A program made the position numbers and the translations under genes. The notes beneath the pieces are model-generated. The model did not search any database, was not told where the DNA came from, and saw nothing but the letters and a program-made list of their open reading frames with translations. From the NCBI GenBank assembly GCA_001949185.1, contig BDGG01000002.1:7344772-7408771 (forward strand): DNA of 64,000 bases, in the 5' to 3' direction. Numbering within the stretch: the first letter of the stretch is position 1; the number at the start of each line of letters is the position of its first letter. The DNA comes from Ramazzottius varieornatus. Its lineage: Eukaryota; Tardigrada; Eutardigrada; Parachela; Ramazzottiidae. Below are positions 11,868-22,832 of this stretch, piece by piece.

Positions 11868-13404
11868 CCTGGAACTCAAAACTGTCTTCGCGATTCATCC
11901 ATCACTTGAGAGAAAATTTGTCTGTGTTGTTTTTTTCGACCGAAAAGATTTACGTCTGTCCAAGATCAATATGATAGAACCAGACTTCACATAGTCAACA
12001 ACGGGTTCCCTTGGATCGGCAGCAGCAGGTTTTCCATTGATAGTGTTGCCGTCTCGAAACCTTCGAAATCGATATTCGGCATGCATAGGGAAAAGATAAC
12101 AGGTGAAGCAGTCGGATACAATAAACTTTTGTAGAGGTATTCCGCTTCCTCGAAAACATCGCCCGCAGACCTGCAACTGGATTAGCGATGTGTGTAGCTG
12201 ATGATGCACTGGGGTGCATTACGTCTCACGCATGAGAGATCAATCTGAACAGGAAAAAAGAGAAGGCGGAGATATAAGTATAAAAGTTGTAATTGAGGGG
12301 AGCACCAGAATCTTCCCAATTATCCCACGCTATTAGATGCCGTTGAATAGTTGCACCCGGATCACTTCGACGGTCGACTCTGCGGAAAGCATGACGATGG
12401 TAATTTGAACCCAGCCCAGAAGCTCGATCAATGATCGTGGTGCTCTGAACAAAGCCGCGAAAAGCAACGCGGCAAAAATTCCGACGATAGAAGAAAAAGA
12501 AGAGGTGAAGCCCTGAAGGGAAGCAGTGCTCTAAATAACCGTATGCAGAGAGGACATATTGTCGAGAGCGCTTCCATATATATTCCATATATAGCCTGTT
12601 TGAAGTCAGAGCGTTCTTCCAGCCGGGTCGTCCGTTTTCGGAGGGACTATACTATCTATAGGGAAAATGCTATCCTGAGCCGTGAGTATGGCGAATCTCA
12701 GCCAACGCAAGAAGGACTGCTCTAATGCAGGTAAGGATAGTTAGAGCCCGTTTTGCAGGAGAACCAGCTCGGGGAACGTACACTACATTGCGCAGAAGGC
12801 CTTTCTCTTCCTCGGCTAGAATTGATTTTTCCTGAAAGGTGAAGGTGTCACATAGAGAACGTGAATGCAGGTCGCGAACGAGTAAATACTCTGTGTTACA
12901 TTACTGCATAATGGCAAAGCTTTTACGCGCACGACAAAGTCGATATTATCTGGCAAAATAAGCGGTTCGGATCTCGAGTTTTATCATGCAGGAAACGGAT
13001 CAAAACGCCTTTTCCTACGTCACAAGTATGCACCTGCCGCAGCAGACTTCCTGTCGTTGGCCGCTTTCATCAAATCAAAATAATGCACGCAGAGAATCCT
13101 GATACGGAGCGTCGCAATTACACTTAGATCGTTCTGTCAAAAAAAAGCTCGGTAGTACTCGCCAAGAGCGTGCGCCACCGGGGAAAACAATCTGGCTGGA
13201 TATGTATTTGACGAAGACCCCAAGTCCCATATAAACCACACGAAGAGTTTCTAGACACAAATTTTATACAGCAACATCGATCTTACTGTTCGATGTCCAA
13301 AATATTTGCGGAAAAAAAAGTCTACAGACTTGGCCATGCAGACAACTCATTATCCACGCACAACATTAATAATGTAAAGAAGATTGATCGATCAGCCCGG
13401 ACAG
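11868..13404. other. Intergenic region with weak minus-strand open frames
   Basis: Open frames at 12209-11895 and 12588-12226 (minus) lack recognised motifs; the former has a stretch (GKPAAADPREPVVDY) that looks codon-like. A decayed arm of the GTGCGCCAC palindrome family lies at about 13165-13230. Nothing else is supported. Confidence 0.3.
13165..13235. repeat. Degenerate single-arm copy of the GTGCGCCAC palindrome family
   Basis: AGCGTGCGCCACCGGGG followed by AAAACAATCTGGCTGG matches the right arm and flank of the family; the left arm is eroded (CTCGGTAGTACTCGCC). Confidence 0.55.
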
Positions 13405-15089
13405 TTATCCCTCGAGCCCGTCATTATCCAGAAGAGTTCGTACAGCGTCAACAGTGTCTTTCACCTGTCTGGCTAAGCTATCAAAATGTATAGCCAGCGC
13501 TTCCTGAATAGCTTCAGCTAGTTGCACCGGCACTTCCCTGACATAAGCCGGAAGCCTCGTTTGCATGTTCTTTGCAATCTGGAAAGGGATCTGTTTCATA
13601 CCTTCGCTGGCGACCGTCACCAAGATATACAGATGCCTAAAAAGCCTGAACGGTACACTCCTCAAGGCCTCAGTCAAGGGGTTGTAGGCTGAATGAGTCA
13701 AGGCTTTACTCTTATTCCCAAAGTCCCTATCCTTTCCCAAATTCAGGTCTTTCGCCAAAGTGAAACTCTCCGGCGCCTCAACGGTGCTGTCACCTGTTGC
13801 AGCTCCATAGCCAGTCTGTTGTGCCGACGTGACTGTGGTGATAGGTCTTGGAATGAAGATCGGATCTTGGTTCGGCGTACCTGTAACCACATTCGTCTGT
13901 AAGTCACCCGTTTATTCGCGAGGTAAACAAACAAAACGTTCAAGATCGTGCTCTTGGGTGGCGCGCGTTTTCACTTATTTTTGGCTGGAAGCGTGCGCCA
14001 CCTAGTAATAATGGTCCGGCACGTTTCTCTTGCCCGCCACGCCTTTATTTGTTTTATCATTCTTATTAGGTTAATCATCTTTCTTGCTCTGGTTTTCTAT
14101 CCTTTCCCATATTTTGTCTTACCGATCGTTTGGACCGATGACGAGCCGTATCCTTGCCGAGGATCAGCACTACCTCTCAGGACTGGAACCGGTGGCGCCC
14201 ATGGCAGTGGAGACCACGGTTGCTGTTGATAACTAGGTTGCTGGGCTGGTAGAGTATCGACACCGCGGTTTCCGTATCCGCTCTGAGCAGCAGGTGGGGA
14301 GAACGGAGGGAGCGGTCTGTCGCGAGGACCGTAACCACCGGTCGGTCCAACGACAGCGGGAGGGTAAGCTATGACGTTAGGAGATGGAGTCTGAAAGATT
14401 CGCAGCGGCGGACGATCGGTCGCTGTGGTAGGACAATCGGCCAAGTTGCATGGACAAGTTCCTGGGCAAGCGATGGCCAGAGCTGTAAGAGAATATAACA
14501 ATTAAGCCTTCGGAACTACGTTAAGTTTGTATTGAAATTTTGTGTGAAAAACTTACATGAATCTTGAACTTGGTCGCACATGAACATATTCTCGTTATTG
14601 TAAGTGACCGCATTGGTTCCGCAGAACTCCAGGCCTGTCGAGGGTGTTGTGAGCTCCCTTACAGCGGAGGCGCTACAGTCCACTCCCAGACCAATTAGCG
14701 ACTCATCGCAAGGGCAACTTCCAACGCATCTAATACCCAGGTCTAAAAGAGAAACAGAATGAATTATCAAAGCGAAGTTTATACAAAGGGTGAAGCAATA
14801 CAGGAGAAGAGGCTCGCGACCCACCCGCTCGCAGTCCTTGCTTCAGCCGGAAGTCGCACGCGCTGCTGTAAGTATTTCCATCGTTGGCGCAGATGGCGCC
14901 TGTGTTGTTATCTTCCGGATTACAAGCACAACTGGACGCTGGGTTATCGTTCGAAGGGGCGGGAGTCGCTGTTCCACTTCCGCCTTCAGTGCCACCGCCA
15001 CCTCCTTCGTTCTCTTGACAATGGGTGGGTACACCAATCAACAAGGCAACCAGAAGGAAAAGTCTTCCGCGAAGCAGAAACCGTGCCAT
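13405..15089 (-). CDS. Secreted Kazal-type (protease-inhibitor-like) protein
   Basis: Exons 15089-14825, 14742-14557, 14482-14123 and 13880-13405 join in phase to 428 residues. The N-terminus (MARFLLRGRLFLLVALLIGV) is a signal peptide. Two Kazal-like modules follow: one with CANDGNTYSSACDF, the second with CGTNAVTYNNENMFMC. A third short Cys cluster (CPGTCPCNLADC) precedes a Pro/Gly/Gln-rich stretch and an amphipathic C-terminal region. Kazal domains usually inhibit serine proteases, but both modules are atypical in spacing, so a structural extracellular role is possible. The last intron has two candidate AG sites; only the downstream one (13881) keeps the frame. That intron also carries a palindromic MITE. 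Confidence 0.8.
13925..14045. repeat. GTGGCGCAC palindromic MITE-like element, copy 1
   Basis: Core arms GGTGGCGCGCG and GCGTGCGCCACC at about 13956-14012 with a loop of about 24 bp. The outer flank GTAAACAAACAAAACGTTC resembles the family flank. It lies in intron 3 of the Kazal gene. Confidence 0.75.
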
Positions 15090-18000
15090 CCCTTTCACAC
15101 AGTGCAAAATCCACATCATCAATGAGTCAACGACAGATGAAGAACCCAAAGAGTACGGGCGGTTGAAAGCCAAGATGCATCAACCGGGAAGTTCAACGTA
15201 GCGAACCTTAGTCGTCAAGAAAGACATTTTGCCTAAACCAGATCTGGATGAGGTGTGTACGACCGTTGATTAACCTTACAGTGAAATGGCAACGACTGTT
15301 ATATGGTGCATGTAACCTAAGCATTGTTTAGAACAGCGTGCTGTTCAAAAAACGCCATTCGACGACGACCAGGTAATTCAAAAGGTAAATGTTACCGGCA
15401 ACGTTTGATATGTAAACCGGTATGGTAATACGGCGATACGGACAATCGGATGAGCCATCCTTACCGAGGAAGGATTTTCACGCCTCGCTCGGATCATACT
15501 GCATCTCGGTCACGAGCCAAAAATAAATGCACGGCATCCCGAAGTGTTCAACGAACAGCTAAGCAGAATTAAAAGTTATAGATCCCAGCTTTCAATACTC
15601 CGGCCTCACCACGGACTGCTTATAAACAAGAGTGCGCGAATCATATCAGTGTGAGGTACCCACGTCGAAGATTTAACACCCTGACTACCACCGTACTCAC
15701 TGTGAGTACAATACGGCACTTTTTCGCTCCCCATAATTTCCATTTTGCCCGGTTTGAATCAAACTTTTTTTCCTTGCCTGGTCTGCGGTATTATCACCAA
15801 AACGCAGCTGATGACCACTGGTCAGTACAACTTCCGCAGGCTGGAAAAGATCCTTGCGATTTCGGGCAGTTTCAGGGGTATATTAGGTTTCCTGTCTCTG
15901 CTCGAGATATATACCTACCATCTGTTTAGAAAAAAAATTTGAACACTAAGGAGAGCTTCCTCTACCGATACTAGGCTTGGGACAAACTTGGTGTCATCGG
16001 TGCGTCCAGAAAAAAATCAAAACGGTCGGGTCTACTTTTCCCACATTGGCCTTTACGGCCTGCCAATCTCCACAATTTCGAAATTCTGAAAGGTTGTCTA
16101 TTGGTTAATTTGGGTTACGCCTTCCCCTTTCTTCCAGTTAAAGTTTTGTGCTCACACTGAGTACGCTGGTAATCTGCCGACACAAAAAGCTTGGTATTCA
16201 GGGTGTTAAAAACACAATGATGGTTTCCGCCATGGTCTTATGGACCCTTGGCAGCTGTTTCTTGACAACCTCTTAACAAATTAGTCTCGTGTCACGGAGG
16301 GAAGTTACCCTCATGACAAACAGGGAAGTTGTTCGCCTTCAGTCGCCTCCCGTTGGACCAGAAATTCATTCCGGTCCGTTGGACCAAGAGTAGATCTTGG
16401 TCGGACTGCCCAACTGGAACTTATGCAAATTGTGCACCGTTCGCGCAGCCAAGACGGCAAAGGATCGATAAAATTAACGACATTCATTTCAAGTTCCTCC
16501 TTGCATTAGCCATACCCCGTAAAATAGAACACGCCTGGGCCATAGGGCAACCTCGAGTATTCGTGCTAGGACCTGTTCGGCGGAACAAGCCATCGATCTG
16601 TCCAAACACACAAGACACTCATCGCTAAAATCGATAAACTTCCAATGTAGTAAATGTACCATCCTCCCTGTTGTCCTTGCGCATACAGTACAACCCCAAC
16701 TCCTTCCACCAGAAACTCTTTGCAAACCACACCTCACGCGATATTCTAGTTGCATAGCGTGTTTCCTTGCAGCACCGTTAGTACGTTTGCCATTAGTGCA
16801 AACTCATTTGCGAGAGAACCTCGCCGTTCCTTGCGTTACATGCAAAGCGGGAAGGAGAGCCGGGGAAGAGGAGGCAGAAGGAATGCGTCACCTCCCAACG
16901 CTCTCCGTTCGTCCTATTGGCTCATACCCGCATCCCATAAGCTCATCTGGATCAGGAGCTCCAGTACTATCATCAGGCTGCGAAGGCGTATTTTTAGCTA
17001 CCAAACAAAGCTTGGAGGGAGTGTGAGATTGTATTAGGTCTGCCGTATGCCCGGTGGTATCATTCCACAGTTGTCGTTCTTCTCACTCTCCCTCTTCAAG
17101 ATGTCTGCCATTTATCCGTTTCAGATTTCATAAGACGTTGACATTTTCAGCTAAGCGTTTCTATCTGCTCTTTTGTGAATAACATCTTCCTTCTCATAAT
17201 TCCGCCTATTCACTATCTCACTGGTGCAGTTATCCAGATGGTACTCTGACGTCAGCGGAAGTGCGCTTGGAACTTGGACCTTTGACGCACTTTCTTTGTT
17301 GACCTTGTTGTGGAACCTTGAATGTTGACAAACAGAGGGTGAGTACCTGAAATGTTTGTTCTCAATCGAGGAAGTTGTTATCTTATCGGCCAACTGACAG
17401 TTCTACCGCGCGGGCTGCTTGTCCGAAAAAAAACACGTCCAGAATGTTGCCTGATGTTGTCTGAATTTTCGAGCTACTGTAGAGGAGCCAGCCGCTAACG
17501 TGCTTTGTGATATATTTCACGTGGTTACGTACTTTACCGAGGAAAACGGGTTCTTCACAATTGCTTCACCAGTCGGCTACTTCCCCAGAAAAACCGCACG
17601 TTATTTTCCCTATTGAATAGAACTGTAAATAACCAGATTGTTGGAATCATATTGAAGTCCGTTTTACAAGAGAAAAGTTTTGACAGCAAGCAGGACGACT
17701 GGAGCTGAGAGCGTGTTACTGTACATAGGCGGCAATTTTTTCCTATGCACGGAACTTCATAAAACCCGATGTGCTCACTGCAAGCTCGATGGCTGTTTGT
17801 TCGACCTCAATTAACAGATGGCATTTTCAAAATGCCGATCTGTCCTAAGTTGACTGATGGAACGCCAAGAGTTCCTGACGATCTCTTCCCTTTGCTGCTT
17901 GCTCTCATGGAAATTTTGTCTGGTCAGATTAAATTCATCGTTCCTCCCTGCTCCCCTCGGAGTAAATACGTGTCCAGTTTCCCTCTGCCTGAATTTACCA

Positions 18001-18171
18001 GGCGGAAATACGATCGAGCCATCCTTACCCTACTCATGCATACAGATAAATGATCGCCAGATGATAGAATCAAAAGCAAAACAGTCTACAGCCCACACAA
18101 AACTCAATACTGCCTTCAACGCTTCATTTTCCAGATCGTGACAGGCGCGTCAAGCGGCGACCTCCTCACTG
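15090..18171. other. 3-kb gap between divergent genes
   Basis: No confident gene. On the minus strand near 16750-16490 a frame with FSDECL and VLFYGVW distantly recalls a decayed Tc1/mariner transposase (see findings). A likely 5' UTR exon of the RUN-domain gene ends here: an acceptor TTTTCCAG lies at about 18135, upstream of the chosen ATG. Confidence 0.3.
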
Positions 18172-21100
18172 ATGGGCAAATTCATGGCAGCAGCCTCACC
18201 AATAGGCGTCGATATGCTGGAATGTAATCGGCCATGGAACGCGCCAGCTTCCGACGACATTCCATCTCGGAGTACGGACGGGGAACTCATGGCCGATTCG
18301 GCTTCTGATTTGCGGCTATGTTTAGGTCTCAACACCACAGCGACTGCTGCTGTGCCATCATCGGCGCACTCGCTCCTCTCAACTCCCCTCTTTCCTGATC
18401 TTGCATACGGATTTTCTTTGCCACAAAACTTTTCCCTGTCATGTACGGCTGAACAGCTCGATAACTATTATCGAACAAGCGCGGATGTTGATTGCTCTGA
18501 TAGCCTCGGAGGTCATTTCAGCAGCCCAGACTTTGCGCTCACTTCCTCCTCTTCCTACAGAAATACTGTGAGTCCAAAGTGCCTTCGTCTCCATTTGCAT
18601 TTGTTCTAGCTGTTTACTCGAACACGCATCAAAGCTCGTTCCTTTTATCGTTTGCACAAGTACTCTCGCCGGAATCAGCGCTAAGTTTGCTTTACTTCTC
18701 CCTGCAGGACAATCGTCCGAACAAAAACCTCCTCACCATCAGTCTTCCTCCTCAACCGACTCAAAAAAACGAGAAAATGGACGTGGAGACTTTCATGCAT
18801 CATTCACAGGTAAATTTCTTGCCGGTGTTTCCAGTGAGCTGAAAAATTCTGAAGAGCTCCACCCTCCATATCAAATTTTAATATATTTGTTCACTGACGA
18901 AGAACCCTGAGTTATCAGTTTCCGAGGCTCACGCACAACGTTTCAGTTTTCGAAAAACCTTCGGACAATGTTTGATCCACGCTGAATGGAGAAATTCACA
19001 TAATATACGGTTTCCGTAAAAATGGGTGCCCGTAAAATGCGAACTCGATCAGATCGCTTCTCTAGTGGCGCACGTTTCCAGTGTTATTGGCTGATAGCAT
19101 ACGCCACTTGAAAAAAACTATCTGGTCGACTGTGTGCCCGGAGCTCCAAAATGGATCAGAAATATCTAACCTTGCGCAAAACTTCAAACCGTTTCTGAAT
19201 AATTTGACGGAGGAATGGTTTTCACATCTTGTGACCAGATGTAACTCAATCCATGAGTCTATTTTTATTTCCCCATTGCTTGCAGTACCATCATCGTGAC
19301 TGGAATAAGCTGACTAACGTCTCGTCGGAAACAAACGGCGATATCGATCTGAGCGACATCAGTCTGCGCTTTTCGCCCATCAAGTCACTGCCCAGCGACA
19401 GTTTTCCCGTTTACACGTCCTCTGTGGAAGGCGACAGTTCGCTTTCCAGCTCAACGGAAGAGCTGAAAAGGATAACTCATCAACAAGGAAAGATCGGTGG
19501 TGCCCCCACCCGTCACAACTACTACACCCTCTTCCAAGATGCCGAAACTTCCTTCTCCGCTTCAACGCACAAACGAGCTCTCTCCGACAGCGGGACTGCT
19601 TCCATTACGACTCGAACAACGCAAGCCTTCACTCGACAAGTGAGCCAAGAAAGCCCTAGCGGCAACAAAATGAAATGCTGGACGGATGTCGAGGACTACG
19701 ACGGAGAAGAACAGGAAAAGGACACGGTGGCTTCCTTGAACTCTAAAGACGACAAGCCTCGTTCTTCCTCAATGCCCAAATTCCCGTCGAATCAAGCCGA
19801 GCAAAATAACTCAGGCAATGTCACTTCCGGATACTCGAGCGCAACCAGCGCTACTGATTATCGACCCCAGCTACTCAAGCCTACTCATCGCGTCAAACAA
19901 AGCCCTTCTCTCCCTTTGAACATTGAAAAACAAACTGCATTACCTACGCCTGTCATCACAGGAACTTCCGCCAGCCGACCGACAGTCTTCATCCCGAGGG
20001 ATCGATATTCAGCTCCCGATTTGAAGTTCCTCGCTCAACCGCAGCCTCCGCCTGTAAAACAACCTACGCCCGTTCGACAACAACGTTCGTCATTATCATG
20101 CCCAGACAACCTTAACAAGGCTACTGCGCCTATCCGCATCAACAACGTGGAAGACTGGGAGTCGTTACAGATACTCTTACCTAAAGCCTTCCGGAATGTC
20201 CTGGCCAAGTCCGAAAAACAAGCTCAAAGAAAGAATACTACGAGAAGAGCTCACTCGCTACAGTGCATTCCTTCCTTACCGACTTCCATGTTGGAAGAAG
20301 AGAATGTATGTCCTACGTGTTACAAACTTCAACGTGGCTTCTCTGCTCGAGATGCGCCAGCCAACATGATTACCTCTTCGTGTGACTGCTCCACACCGTC
20401 TTCCTCAATTAGCTCGGAAAACCAGAACAGCTCTCAGATGACCGGCGATGTTAACTTCCGTACGAAAAGTCCTCCAGCAATTCCTGTTCGAACCGTCTTT
20501 CCTTCAGTGTCTTCCACTTATGCTTGCAAAGACCCTTCGCATTCACCGCGTCTCCCTTTCTCCCCTTCGGCAAACCTGATGGAGTTTTCACGTCAACCCG
20601 CGCAACTTGTCATCAACCTGAGCCAAAAGCAAGGTCTGTGCGAATCATATTAGTTATCATTCCATATAAACTTTCCTACCAAGCTTAAGCTTATAGTTAG
20701 CTTACCTTCAAAGATGACTTCGGTTTCAGAGCTGGTTACGCTGGTCAAAGCAGCGGCGATGGGCCTTGTCGGTTACCGTCAGATCCGTCGAGAGCATCTG
20801 GATAACTTGTCTAACGTTATCGAGGAACACTTCACCACTGCTCTGCACAACCTTCTGGAAGACGGGCTGAAGGAAGGATACACGGTGTGGTCCATGGTGA
20901 AACGTTGCAGTCCGACGTTGTATCGACAGCACCTATGTTCCATGATCGACTCCAACAGCCAACTGGTCACTGACCACGGTCGCTTCCATGCCTTCATCAA
21001 GGAGCTCATGAGGTACGTCTAATCGTCATTTACAACCATATACATTCAAAAACGATAAAACATGACATTAGTCTCTGAGATATGGTTTTTCATTTTAGGC

Positions 21101-21714
21101 TTGGTGATTTGAACGCCTGGATGTTACAACTTACGCATGGCCGCAACGATACTTCGACACTCCGACATTTTTACTCGATGAACGGCTTTTTATTCCTGGC
21201 GAATTCCGTGACGAAAGATCTGTGGGACGACCTGATGGATACCTTGGTCTGCTTGTCAGACATGTCCAGTCGGAGTGTGTCGGAGTCCATGAGCCAGAGT
21301 CAGAGCCAGCCTGCTCACAGTCCGCGATACCAGCAGACGCCACTCCGATCTCCCAACGAACAGCACGCGTCCTCCAACTCCGTCAAACGGCTGGTATCGA
21401 AGCTTGGACGACAGATCTCTTTGCTACCTAGTCAACCTACCAGGGAAATGGTCAGCAAGAAGCAAAGCACATCGGAACCACCATCTCAACAACAGAAAAT
21501 GAGCGTGGAACAGCTGTTGAACTTCCAGCCGCATTTGCACATGTCCAGTAGGTGGAGCGAGTGGACGCTGGGTGGCGCCACTGGGCACGAAGCCTTTGTG
21601 GGTCGCCAACTGACGCCCAAAACGATCAACGTTTCTGACAGACAGATCTCTTCCACTGGATCGAAATCCAGAAAATCTCCCAGTATGATCAATATTCGTT
21701 CTCTGCTTTCGTGA
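18172..21714 (+). CDS. RUN-domain protein resembling RUSC1/2 (iporin/NESCA)
   Basis: Exons 18172-18567, 18708-18809, 19286-20633, 20730-21012 and 21099-21714 join in phase to 914 residues. The first 630 residues are Ser/Thr/Pro-rich and probably disordered. The RUN domain is encoded by the last two exons: ELVTLVKAAAMGLVGYRQIR, then HFTTALHNLLEDGLKEG, HAFIKELMRLGDLNAWMLQL and MNGFLFLANS. The order of blocks matches RUSC RUN domains, which bind Rab GTPases and link to vesicle trafficking and neurite signalling. No SH3 domain is visible at the C-terminus, unlike vertebrate RUSC. An in-frame TGA upstream of 18172 supports this start. The RUN exon uses the AG at 20729, the only one keeping frame. 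The gene converges on the four-TM gene. Confidence 0.8.
19035..19150. repeat. GTGGCGCAC palindromic MITE-like element, copy 2
   Basis: Core TAGTGGCGCACG (about 19064) and its partner CATACGCCACTTG (about 19098-19110), with the flank ending CCCGGAGCTCC near 19146. It lies in intron 2 of the RUN-domain gene. Confidence 0.75.
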
Positions 21715-22007
21715 AATTTTCTATGTACATAGTCTTCCGTTACTCACTCTCGTCTGTGGCAGTATATGTGACGAAGCTTCAGTTTGTTTCCCGCAGTGAG
21801 CTGATTTTTTATTTCTTGTCTGGTTATTCGAAAACTGGCTTTCTGGTTCAAGTCGTTTACTTTGACACCCAGTCCAAACTTTTAATGTGAAACTTTAGAC
21901 ATATAGTCCACTTCGAGTCACATCTCAAACTTCAACTGCATACTACAATTCGACACGGATTTCCACAGTCCAATGTAAGAAAGTCTCACCGAAGATCGCA
22001 GCAGTTA
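21715..22007. other. Convergent 3' region
   Basis: Short AT-rich gap between two convergent genes; it would hold both 3' UTRs. No other feature seen. Confidence 0.4.
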
Positions 22008-22669
22008 CTACAGAGTAGAACCAGGACGAAGTCCCAAGTTGGTATTCCCGTTTATCGACAGTCGTTCATAATAATACTTGCTCCGACCCAGGAGAACAAA
22101 CCCCACGATAATCAGGATGATATCAGCACTAGCGAAAGCCAACATGGACTGGCCGATGGAATTATTCATCTTCTGTGCATTGCAATGCGGCATGTCGTCC
22201 AAGATGAAGGTTTTTGGCCACCGTGGTTGTTGACAGTCATCGAAAACCGAAGCTTCGGGGTCGTGGACGATGAAACGGCATTTGAAGGCCATGTAAAAGA
22301 CATCGATGGCGAGAACAACCAGGGAAAGTACCACTCCGTACTTGTGTAAGGTACGACTTGGGAACCTGGACTGGTAAATGTACGCCGAGCCGAGAAGGAC
22401 AATTGGGGAACCTAACCACAGTCCGGGAAGGTGTTCGTCCTCAAACATGTACTGGTTTTGGAAGACAGCTGAGACGATGGCGGCTACGAGAAACAACAAC
22501 AACGCTGATTACTGCGTTACTTGGATAACTCATGGAACACGGAGGAAATCAGATACTTACATAACCCTTGGAGAAGAAGGATGATGACGCCGAAAGCAAG
22601 ATGGAGACTTCCAAACCATTTCAGACGCTGTTCGGTTTTCGAAGAGAAATTGATATTATCGATCGCCAT
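22008..22669 (-). CDS. Four-transmembrane protein of unknown function
   Basis: Exons 22669-22561 and 22483-22008 join (phase 1) to 194 residues. Four hydrophobic segments: about 20-45 (HLAFGVIILLLQGL...), 62-80 (WLGSPIVLLGSAYIYQ), 93-112 (YGVVLSLVVLAIDVFYMAF) and 160-180 (ADIILIIVGFVLLGRSKYYY). A Cys-containing loop of about 45 residues lies between segments 3 and 4. This is a tetraspan layout, but the tetraspanin CCG motif is absent, so family membership is open. It lies 163 bp downstream of BAIAP3's stop on the same strand. Confidence 0.8.
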
Positions 22670-22832
22670 GAGTACCAAATTTTGACGCGTCGAGCGTGAC
22701 AGATTTATATTGATAGAAATCTAAAAATTCATACACCAGCACAGTGAAACCAAACTGTAAATATTGGTACTCCGACCCATTACAGGGAATGTAATTACAG
22801 AGTGTAGAAAAAGCTGCGCGCGTGGAAAATGC

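Noticed and set aside
12226-12588. 120-codon minus-strand open frame
   Set aside because: Phe/Ser-rich, without motif or splice sites; codon texture unlike neighbouring genes.
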